Shown piece by piece: positions 54,241-61,230 of a stretch of 64,000 nucleotides of DNA. The first letter of the stretch is position 1. The number at the start of each line of letters is the position of its first letter. Origin of the DNA: Deltaproteobacteria bacterium (GTDB lineage: Bacteria > Desulfobacterota > Deferrimicrobia > Deferrimicrobiales > Deferrimicrobiaceae); NCBI GenBank assembly GCA_016218975.1, contig JACRCO010000065.1, positions 16,498 to 80,497 of the forward strand. Reading direction: 5' to 3'. The notes under the pieces are model-generated. The model was given only the letters and a program-made list of their open reading frames with translations. It searched no databases and was not told the origin of the DNA. The position numbers and the translations under genes are program-made.

Positions 54241-54283
54241 CAATTTTACCTATAGAAATTAACCTTTACTGGTAATATTGTCC
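54238..54283. promoter_or_regulatory. Inverted-repeat operator upstream of island AbiEi
   Basis: Two 13-bp arms (GGACAATTTTACC at 54238-54250; GGTAATATTGTCC at 54271-54283) match as an inverted repeat at 12 of 13 positions. They lie 11 bp before the AbiEi ATG and flank AT-rich sequence suited to the promoter. AbiEi proteins bind such repeats to repress their operon. Confidence 0.65.
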
Positions 54284-54294
54284 AAGGGGGCCAC

Positions 54295-54909
54295 ATGAGA
54301 ACTCACGAAGGAAACGCCGAGGAGAAGGCACGAGGAATATTTCGCAGCCATCAGGGGGTACTCCGCACGGCTGATGCCATACGACTCGGCGTACACCGTC
54401 GGACCCTGTATGCAATGCGGGACTCGGGCCTTCTGGAGCAGATCAGCCGCGGTCTCTATCGGCTTGCCGACCTGCCACCCCTCGGGAATCCCGATCTCGT
54501 CACGGTAGCTCTCAAGATACCACACGGCGTGATCTGCCTCATTTCGGCGCTGGCTTTCCATGATCTCACAACACAGGTGCCCCACGAAGTTTACGTCGCA
54601 ATCAGGCAAGGTTCGGAGCCGCCTCGCCTCTCGTTCCCGCCCATTCGCATATTCTGGTTCTCGGGCAATGCGTTCTCCGAAGGAGCGGAGATCCACAAGA
54701 TTGGTGAGATCCCCCTTCACATCTACTCCCCGGAAAAGACCGTCGCGGATTGCTTCAAGCATCGCTACAAGATCGGGATCGAGGTTGCCCTGGAGGCGCT
54801 CAAGGCATATCGCCGGCGAAAGTCGTTCAATGTGGACAAACTGATCCGCTGTGCTCGAATCTGCCGGGTCGAAAAGGTCATGCGGCCATACCTGGAAGCG
54901 ATCCTTTGA
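54295..54909 (+). CDS. abiEi: AbiEi antitoxin / transcriptional repressor
   Basis: A 204-residue protein. N-terminal winged helix 'GVLRTADAIRLGVHRRTLYAMRDSGLLEQISRGLYRL' (given here in outline) is the AbiEi_4 signature, followed by 'LISALAFHDLTTQVPHEVYVAI' and 'ADCFKHRYKIGIEVALEALK'. It represses the operon and neutralises AbiEii without direct contact in characterised type IV systems. It overlaps the frame of the following gene. ATG 54295 follows AAGGGGG. Confidence 0.88.
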   Translation: MRTHEGNAEEKARGIFRSHQGVLRTADAIRLGVHRRTLYAMRDSGLLEQISRGLYRLADLPPLGNPDLVTVALKIPHGVICLISALAFHDLTTQVPHEVYVAIRQGSEPPRLSFPPIRIFWFSGNAFSEGAEIHKIGEIPLHIYSPEKTVADCFKHRYKIGIEVALEALKAYRRRKSFNVDKLIRCARICRVEKVMRPYLEAIL

Positions 54910-55829
54910 CCAGACGACCCATCGTGAACATGGCAGCGTCCGTCCGCCAACGCCTTCTCTACATCGCCCGGGCGGATGGCCGGCCATTCAACGAAGTCCT
55001 CCAGTATTTCGCCATGGAGCGCTTTCTGTATCGTCTCGGCGAATCCCCCCATGGACGGAAGTTCATCCTCAAGGGCGCCTTGATGCTCGTTGCCTGGAAG
55101 ACGCCTCTTTCCCGGGCGACGAAGGATATCGATCTGCTTGGACGTACGAGGAATAACATCGCGGACATTGCGAGCGCGATCCGGTCGGCATGCTCCCAGG
55201 CAGTCGCTCCTGACGGCCTACTATTCGATGGAAAGTCGGTCAACGCGGAACGTATCGCGGAGGATGCCGATTACCACGGTGTGCGTGTCCGGTTCCGGGG
55301 GGCCCTTGGCACTGCCCGGGTCACAATGCAGATCGACGTCGGTTTCGGCGATCCTATCGTTCCGGGTCCTGTCGAGGTAAACTACCCGACCCTACTCGAT
55401 CTTCCTGCCCCTCGCCTCTTGGGATACAGCCGGGAGAGCGCGATCGCCGAAAAATTCCAGACGATGGTCAAACTCGGGATCCTGAACAGTCGATTGAGGG
55501 ATTTCTTCGATATCTGGCTCCTGTCGCGCCAGTTCGAATTCGACGGGCAAATCCTCACGGATGCAATTCGCAAGACATTCGCGCAGCGTGAAACCGAAAT
55601 TCCTTCAAATCCCGTGGCGTTTAGCAAAGAGTTCTCGGAAGACCAGGGCAAGATCTCCCAATGGCGCGCTTTTGTAAGGAAAAACCTTCTTCACGCCTCA
55701 CCCAAGGAACTCCGGGAAGTCGTTCTCGACCTGTCCCTTTTTCTTGGGCCGGTGGTATCGGCCCTCGTTTCAGGTAAGTCATTGCAAAAGAGATGGATTT
55801 CAACCGGCCCCTGGATCGACATCGGCTGA
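54906..55829 (+). CDS. abiEii: AbiEii nucleotidyltransferase toxin
   Basis: A protein of 299-307 residues with the AbiEii fold. Near residues 45-70 'FILKGALMLVAWKT' and 'RATKDIDLLG' give the Gly/Asp-x-Asp nucleotidyltransferase core; 'AEKFQTMVKLGILNSRLRDFFDIWLL' is the conserved Lys and Arg/Asp segment. Family members transfer nucleotides to tRNA or other RNA and halt growth or phage. TTG 54906 overlaps the AbiEi stop (TTGA); ATG 54930 is an alternative start. Unlike the copy at 8 kb, all core motifs are present. Confidence 0.88.
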   Translation: MTRRPIVNMAASVRQRLLYIARADGRPFNEVLQYFAMERFLYRLGESPHGRKFILKGALMLVAWKTPLSRATKDIDLLGRTRNNIADIASAIRSACSQAVAPDGLLFDGKSVNAERIAEDADYHGVRVRFRGALGTARVTMQIDVGFGDPIVPGPVEVNYPTLLDLPAPRLLGYSRESAIAEKFQTMVKLGILNSRLRDFFDIWLLSRQFEFDGQILTDAIRKTFAQRETEIPSNPVAFSKEFSEDQGKISQWRAFVRKNLLHASPKELREVVLDLSLFLGPVVSALVSGKSLQKRWISTGPWIDIG

Positions 55830-55832
55830 CCC

Positions 55833-56069
55833 ATGCTGGATAAGGACTTTCTCCGCCAGGCGATAGCTGAGGAAGAGGCACGGCCGGACCGGATCGAAAA
55901 GGAACGGGCCGAGGCGATCTCTAAACTCCAGCAACTCAAGGAACGGTTCGCAAGAAAAGGGACCGGTTCCGCATCCGACTCCCTAAGACCGCGAAACAAA
56001 ACCGTCAGTCTTTTCATGGCGAGAAATCCCGTACGAAGCTGCAGAGAAGCTTGCCGGAATTCTGATTGA
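55833..56069 (+). CDS. Unrecognised ORF downstream of AbiEii, probably a remnant
   Basis: A 78-residue ORF, 3 bp after AbiEii. The first 45 residues are helical and charged ('AIAEEEARPDRIEKERAEAISKL'-like); after about residue 45 the sequence loses protein character while another frame becomes protein-like. It may be the N-terminal stub of a lost gene. No function proposed. Confidence 0.3.
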   Translation: MLDKDFLRQAIAEEEARPDRIEKERAEAISKLQQLKERFARKGTGSASDSLRPRNKTVSLFMARNPVRSCREACRNSD

Positions 56070-56298
56070 CCGGGATCCTGCATGGCCGCCCGACGGCGAC
56101 GAGCAATTCTATGACAGCGGTAAAAATTATCATCGGCAGTTCCTGTGGACGGGAGGGGAATACGATTATGAGTGGAACGAGTTTTCTGCCAGGATCAAAC
56201 ACCAGCGCCGATTCTACGATGATGAGGGACGTCAGCGCTTAGCTAGAATATTTGGTGAAGTAAGCAGCGAACGGTGTTTAGAACTTCCAGTCATCTAG
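56026..56298 (+). pseudogene. Fragment of an unidentified protein
   Basis: The plus frame reads 'IPYEAAEKLAGILIDRDPAW', 'DGDEQFYDSGKNYHRQFLW', 'YDYEWNEFSARIKHQRRFYDD' and ends in TAG at 56296-56298. It is clearly protein-like but has no start codon in frame after the preceding break. It faintly recalls N-terminal domains found before RES-type toxins, which I cannot confirm. Confidence 0.4.
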
Positions 56299-56316
56299 GT
56301 AGGTCCAGCGACACGA

Positions 56317-56642
56317 GTGGAGATTCTTTATCGAGCTCGCCGTGCGTATTCGCATGAGGAGGCACGAAAGGGAGAAGACCCGCTGTGGGTCGCCCGGATG
56401 CTGGGCCACTCGAGCACCGAGATGCTCTACCGGCACTACGGGAAATACATCCGGAACCGGATGCGCAAGGACGGAGGGCGTTTTCTGGCGGGGTTACAGG
56501 AGGCGGGATGGGAATTGGAGACGCCCGCGATTCAGCCCGAGTGTTTTACGGCAGAATTACGGCAATCCTCGCCGCTCCCGGCCCTCCTTGGCCTCCGTGG
56601 CATGATGCCTTCCATGGCATCAAAGAAAAAGGGCTACGGTCG

Positions 56643-56649
<7 letters not shown>
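56317..56649 (+). pseudogene. Tyrosine recombinase (integrase) C-terminal remnant
   Basis: Contains 'GEDPLWVARMLGHSSTEML' then 'YRHYGKYIRN', the box II end with its His and the catalytic Tyr of phage-type integrases. The catalytic Arg boxes and the DNA-binding part are missing, so it is inactive. It ends inside the right attachment repeat, the normal place for the integrase of a tRNA island. The tail after 'LAGLQEAG' is unremarkable. Confidence 0.78.

Positions 56650-56653
<4 letters not shown>
56630..56653 (-). terminator. Terminator of tRNA-Met gene
   Basis: On the minus strand, AGGGTTACGG / CCGTAGCCCT (one G-T pair) with a 4-nt loop, followed by five T residues, begins 11 nt after the tRNA CCA end. 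Part of it lies inside the island's right repeat. Confidence 0.8.
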
Positions 56654-56740
<87 letters not shown>

Positions 56741-56842
56741 CCGTAAGCAGATAATATTATCCGCCCATCGCTATGCCTGTCAACACGAATAACACGCTGA
56801 TAAAACGATCATTGGCACGCCTTGGCCGGAGGCGCATTAAAT

Positions 56843-57751
56843 CTACCGGAAACGCGCCCCCCTGGACGGCTTCTTCCATTCCGGTTTGGGCTGGCGAGGG
56901 CCTTTCTTCTCGCCTGCAGGCGCCGGCGCTTCAGGAGGACGAGGGCGCTTCGCCTTGGGAACGAATCTGGGTTTCCCCGCGTGCGGCTCCCGCTGCGGCG
57001 CGGTGCGCGGTTCACGCTCCTTTTGTTCCACGTAAGCGATCAGGTCGCGTACTTCCTTCCCCGTGAGGTAGCGCCATTCCCCGGGTTCCACACCCGACAA
57101 TTCAAGAGGGCCAATCGCGGTTCGCCTGAGCTTCATCACTTTGTGCCCGATCGCTTCGAACATCTTCCGCACCTGGTGGTAGCGTCCCTCGGCGATCCGG
57201 ATCGCGATCCACGACTTCCCTTCCCTCTTGTCCAGGAAGTTCACCTGGGCGGGGTTGGTCATCACGCCGTCGATCGGCAGGCCGCGGCGCAGAACTTTAA
57301 TGCTGGTGTGTGACGGCTCACCCATCACCTTCGCGACATACGTCTTTTCGACTCCGAATCTCGGGTGCGTGAGCTTGAAGGCGAGTTCGCCGTCGTTCGT
57401 GAACAGGAGCATGCCGGTAGTGTGATAATCGAGGCGCCCCACCGGGAAAACCCGCGCAGCCAGGTCGCCTACCAGCGAAGCTGCGGTCTGGCGTCCTTCC
57501 TTGTCCTTCATGGTCGTGACGACGTTGTCCGGCTTGTACGCCATCACGTAGATCTTCTCCTCCCGCACCGGGACGAGAGTGTTGCCGTCCAGCCGGATCA
57601 CGTCCCTGGATGGGTCCAGGAATGCGCCGGGGTCCAGGACCTGCCGCCCGCCGACCGTTACCCTCCCGTGGCGTACAAGTTCGTCCGCGGTCCGCCGGGA
57701 AACGTTCGCCGCCAGCGAGATATACCGGTTGAGCCGTTCACTTCCCGGCAT
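56843..57751 (-). CDS. rluB: 23S rRNA pseudouridine synthase, RluB/RsuA family
   Basis: A 302-residue protein: S4 RNA-binding domain at the N-terminus ('RLNRYISLAANVSRRTADELV'), then the synthase domain with catalytic Asp in 'VFPVGRLDYHTTGMLLFTNDG' and 'RIAEGRYHQVRKMFEAIGH'. The last 60 residues are Pro/Lys/Arg-rich, as in RluB. RluB modifies 23S rRNA; whether this is RluB, RluE/F or RsuA cannot be settled from sequence alone. It is 26 bp after scpB on the same strand. Confidence 0.9.
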   Translation of the reverse strand: MPGSERLNRYISLAANVSRRTADELVRHGRVTVGGRQVLDPGAFLDPSRDVIRLDGNTLVPVREEKIYVMAYKPDNVVTTMKDKEGRQTAASLVGDLAARVFPVGRLDYHTTGMLLFTNDGELAFKLTHPRFGVEKTYVAKVMGEPSHTSIKVLRRGLPIDGVMTNPAQVNFLDKREGKSWIAIRIAEGRYHQVRKMFEAIGHKVMKLRRTAIGPLELSGVEPGEWRYLTGKEVRDLIAYVEQKEREPRTAPQREPHAGKPRFVPKAKRPRPPEAPAPAGEKKGPRQPKPEWKKPSRGARFR

Positions 57752-57777
57752 ATCTCACCGGGGTGCTCGGCGGGAAG

Positions 57778-58632
57778 TTAATCATTCGTCTCGCCGCCCT
57801 CCTCGCGGGAAGCGGCTTCGCTAAGGACGTCGTCGGAAACGCCCTCCGGCAGACCGGGCTCGGTGGAAAGCAGAGGCTCTCCGTGTTCCGCCGCGTCAAG
57901 GCTTGCGGCAAGCTCGTTTTCCGCAGGAGGCGTGAACGTTTCCGCCGGATGCTCGGTTGCGACTCCTCCTGTGGCTTCCACAAGGAAATCCTCGATGTCG
58001 TGCATCGACGGGAGGTCGGACAGGCTGGCAAGCCCGAACACCTCCAGGAATTCCCTCGACGTGCCGAAGAGAAACGGCCTGCCGATTGCGTCCTTCTTGC
58101 CAACCACCTTGACCAGACGCCGCTCCATCAGGGTCTTGAGCGACCCCGCGCAATCAACACCGCGGATCTGTTCGATTTCGAGGCGAGTCACCGGCTGCTT
58201 GTAGGCGACGATGGAGAGCGTCTCGAGCGCCGCCCGTGAGAAACGCTGCGGCTTGATGTCGAACAATGCGCGCACGTATTCCTGGTTGGCGGGATTTGTG
58301 CGGAACTGTACACCTTTGGCCACTTCCTCCACCACGACGCCGGAGCCGTCCGGCGGATACTTAGACTGTAGAATGCGGATGACCTCGCGGACCGACGCCC
58401 TGGAAAGACCTCCCAGGATCTGCCCGGCCTTTTCGAGTGAAAGCGGCTGCTCGGAGACCAGCATCAGGCTCTCCAGGATGGAGGCGGCACGGGAGAGATC
58501 GGCGTCCCTGTCCGCCCGATCGTCCGCCGGGGTCGGCTCTGCGGCGACGTCTTGCGTGGGACCGTTTCCTGCGTCTTCGCTGCTATGCTCTGCCGGTTCG
58601 TCAGCCGTCGGATTCTTCGGATTCTCTTCCAT
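57778..58632 (-). CDS. scpB: Segregation and condensation protein B
   Basis: A 284-residue kleisin partner for SMC. Central winged-helix pair: 'ILESLMLVSEQPLSLEKAGQIL' and 'FSRAALETLSIVAYKQPVTRLEIEQIRGVD', with 'RPFLFGTSREFLEVFGL'. Long acidic extensions at both ends (about 45 and 60 residues) exceed the usual ScpB length. The start overlaps scpA by 32 bp, so the two are probably co-translated. Confidence 0.93.
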   Translation of the reverse strand: MEENPKNPTADEPAEHSSEDAGNGPTQDVAAEPTPADDRADRDADLSRAASILESLMLVSEQPLSLEKAGQILGGLSRASVREVIRILQSKYPPDGSGVVVEEVAKGVQFRTNPANQEYVRALFDIKPQRFSRAALETLSIVAYKQPVTRLEIEQIRGVDCAGSLKTLMERRLVKVVGKKDAIGRPFLFGTSREFLEVFGLASLSDLPSMHDIEDFLVEATGGVATEHPAETFTPPAENELAASLDAAEHGEPLLSTEPGLPEGVSDDVLSEAASREEGGETND

Positions 58633-59404
58633 CTTCTACCTCCCGCACGGATGGAACGACCGTGATCAATCCCATAGGGTTGGCCTGGTAGACCTTTACG
58701 GTCCGGATGCGCACCAGTTCGAGGATCCCCAGGAAGAATGAAATGATCTCGTTTTTCGTCTTGAACTCCTCTATAAGGCGGTCGAACCGGATCGAGCCGT
58801 CCTCGCGGAGCCGGTCGAGCAGGAAGGCGATGGCATCCGCGATCGTGAGCCGGTCGCCGAGAACTTCGTGCACGTCCTCCTTCGGCAGGCGGGCCAGCAC
58901 GTCTTTGAACGCCGTGATGAGGTCCGCGAGCGACAGCTCGGCGATGGCTACTTCACCTTCCGGGAGCGTCTCGCACAGGAAATCCCTCGCGAACACGTCC
59001 CTTCCCAGGATCGGCCGCTCGGCAAGCCTTGCAGCGGCTTCCTTGAACTTATGATACTCGATCAGCCTGCGGGAGAGCTCGGCCCGCATGATCTCCGGGT
59101 CCTCTTCCGGTTCCAGGCCCTCGTCGTCGCGGGGAAGCAGGGACTTCGACTTGATGTACAGAAGGGTCGACGCCATCACCAGGAACTCACCTGCGATATC
59201 CAGGTTGAGCGCCTTCATCGTGTCGAGGTACGCAAGGTACTGCTCGGTGATCCGGGCGATCGGGATGTCGTGGATGTCGAGCTTGTCTTCCCGGATCAGG
59301 TGCAGGAGAAGATCGAGCGGGCCCTCGAAGACCTCCAGGCGTACGGCGATGCCTGCGCCGGAGTTCGCATTCGCGTTTGCGCCCGGCGCGTCAGATTCCG
59401 ACAG
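58601..59404 (-). CDS. scpA: Segregation and condensation protein A (likely CTG start)
   Basis: A 267-residue kleisin. 'VRLEVFEGPLDLLLHLI' followed by 'REDKLDIHDIPIARITEQYL' is the ScpA N-terminus, and 'FKTKNEIISFFLGILELVRI' the C-terminal winged helix. No ATG, GTG or TTG exists in frame between an upstream stop and residue 60. The best start is CTG at 59404, 8 nt after a perfect AAGGAGGT inside trpS; it puts the conserved block near residue 20. The start lies 14 bp inside trpS. A start at the ATG 59218 would delete the SMC-binding helix. Confidence 0.88.
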   Translation of the reverse strand: MSESDAPGANANANSGAGIAVRLEVFEGPLDLLLHLIREDKLDIHDIPIARITEQYLAYLDTMKALNLDIAGEFLVMASTLLYIKSKSLLPRDDEGLEPEEDPEIMRAELSRRLIEYHKFKEAAARLAERPILGRDVFARDFLCETLPEGEVAIAELSLADLITAFKDVLARLPKEDVHEVLGDRLTIADAIAFLLDRLREDGSIRFDRLIEEFKTKNEIISFFLGILELVRIRTVKVYQANPMGLITVVPSVREVEDGRESEESDG

Positions 59405-60371
59405 CGTCGCGTACCTCCTTCATCTTTCTCGCCGCGTTCTCGCAAGCCTTGCGGGTCCCCTCCGCAAGGATTTCGCGGACGGACACGCCGCTTTCGACGA
59501 TCTCCCGCCGTTTGTCCCGGATCGGCGCAAGGACCTTCTCCATGTGCTCATACATCCACTTCTTGCATTCGATGCAGCCTATCCCCGCTGTTCGGCAGCC
59601 GACGTCCACCTTCTTGATCGTTTCCTCGTCCGAGAAGATCTTGTGGTACGAGAACACGTTGCAGATTTCGGGGTTTCCCGGGTCCGTGCGGCGGACGCGC
59701 GCAGGGTCGGTCACCATCGGCTTGACCTTCGCCCATACCTCTTCCGCCGTGTCGGAGAGCAGGATGGCGTTGCCGTACGTCTTGCTCATCTTCCGGTTGT
59801 CGGTCCCCATGATCTTCGGCGTCTCGGTGAGATATGCCTGCGGGATGGTGAAAACATCCTTGTACAGGAAATTGAACCGCCGGGCGATCTCCCTTGCGAG
59901 CTCGAGGTGCGGAACCTGGTCGATGCCGACGGGCACCAGCGCCGCGTCGTACATGAGGATGTCGGCCGCCTGCAGGACCGGGTAGCCGAGGAATCCGTAC
60001 GTGTGCAGGTCACGCGTCGTCTGTTCGCGGAGCTGCTCCTTGTAGGTGGGATTCCGCTCCAGCCATGGTAGCGGAGTGATCATCGAAAGGAGAAGGTGCA
60101 GTTCCGCGTGCTGCGGAACCTGGCTTTGGATGAAAAGAGTCGCCTTTTCCGGATCGATGCCCGCCGCCAGCCAGTCGATCACCATGTCGTCGATGCTCTC
60201 CGCAATCACTGCCGTCCGTTCGTATTCCGTTGTCAGCGCATGCCAGTCGGCGACGAAGTAGAAGCAGTCGTTCTCTTCCTGGAGCTTTTTCCAGTTCACC
60301 AGGACGCCCAGGTAGTGCCCCAGGTGGAGTTTGCCGCTCGGCCGCATGCCGCTTAATATCCGTTGTTGCAA
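59391..60371 (-). CDS. trpS: Tryptophanyl-tRNA synthetase
   Basis: A 326-residue class I synthetase of bacterial type. 'GKLHLGHYLG' carries the HIGH motif, 'NRKMSKTYGN' the KMSKS motif; 'DIDQ'-type Trp-site residues appear in 'PVGIDQVPHLELARE'. An unusual Cys pair (near 'GIGCIECKKW') is present, as in related anaerobes. Start is TTG at 60371, with GGGGG upstream. It is 21 bp downstream of the site-2 protease. Confidence 0.95.
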   Translation of the reverse strand: MQQRILSGMRPSGKLHLGHYLGVLVNWKKLQEENDCFYFVADWHALTTEYERTAVIAESIDDMVIDWLAAGIDPEKATLFIQSQVPQHAELHLLLSMITPLPWLERNPTYKEQLREQTTRDLHTYGFLGYPVLQAADILMYDAALVPVGIDQVPHLELAREIARRFNFLYKDVFTIPQAYLTETPKIMGTDNRKMSKTYGNAILLSDTAEEVWAKVKPMVTDPARVRRTDPGNPEICNVFSYHKIFSDEETIKKVDVGCRTAGIGCIECKKWMYEHMEKVLAPIRDKRREIVESGVSVREILAEGTRKACENAARKMKEVRDAVGI

Positions 60372-60392
60372 AACACCGCCCCCTTGCGTGGA

Positions 60393-61103
60393 TTATCCGG
60401 AAAGAAACAGATGAATCAGCAGGCTCATGATCGGATAGACGATCCGGTGGATTATACCAAATGGATCCCACATGAAGAGAACTATGAGGATGATCATTCC
60501 GTACCGTTCGACCGAGGCGAGCGCCTGGGATGGACCGTGCGGCAACAGCCCCACTGCGATCCTGCCCCCGTCCAGCGGCGGGATCGGGATGAGGTTGAAG
60601 ATCGCGAGGACCACGTTCCACCTGACCGACTCGACGCACATAAGCGCGACCGGAATGAGGACGAGCTGAAGGGAGCCCGACGCCTGCGCCCGCAACCCGA
60701 ACATACGGATCTTGACGATGGTGCCCTGGTCGAGCAGGCCGATGAGGCTGAGCAGGATACCGGAAGCCGCCGCCAGCGCCAGGTTGGTCACGACCCCCGC
60801 CGCAGCCACATGGATGGGATCGCGCTTCTGGTCCCGGAGCAGCCGGAAGTTTACGGGGACCGGCTTCGCCCATCCGAACAGGAAGGGGCTGCGCGTGAAG
60901 ATGAGAAACGCCGGAAGGAGCACCGTGCCGATAGGGTCGATGTGCGCAAGGGGATTCAGGGTAACCCTCCCCAGCATCTTGGCGGTGGGATCCCCCTTTT
61001 TGTACGCAACCCACCCGTGCGCCGCCTCGTGGAAGGTGATCGCGATCAGAAGCGGGATGGCCTGAATCGATACCGCCTGGAGAAACCCCTGTATATCTCC
61101 CAC
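60393..61103 (-). CDS. Site-2 protease family metallopeptidase (M50)
   Basis: A 236-residue membrane metalloprotease of the compact rhomboid-free S2P type. Zinc site: 'ITFHEAAHGWVAY' (HExxH) and 'NLIPIPPLDGGRI' (Asp ligand). 'LGRVTLNPLAHIDPIGT' and about five membrane helices fit. It has no PDZ domain. Substrates unknown. Start is GTG at 61103 with GAGGGG upstream. It heads the trpS-scpA-scpB-rluB gene string. Confidence 0.92.
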   Translation of the reverse strand: MGDIQGFLQAVSIQAIPLLIAITFHEAAHGWVAYKKGDPTAKMLGRVTLNPLAHIDPIGTVLLPAFLIFTRSPFLFGWAKPVPVNFRLLRDQKRDPIHVAAAGVVTNLALAAASGILLSLIGLLDQGTIVKIRMFGLRAQASGSLQLVLIPVALMCVESVRWNVVLAIFNLIPIPPLDGGRIAVGLLPHGPSQALASVERYGMIILIVLFMWDPFGIIHRIVYPIMSLLIHLFLSG

Positions 61104-61230
61104 TTGATACCCCTCTTAAAAAATATACTATCTTATCACCTTGGGTGCTTAACCCGCATTTCTCACCAAGGTTCGTAGCGAGGCGGTGGAGACGGGTATG
61201 GCTACAAGGCGTCGCGTTCCTTGCAAGTTT

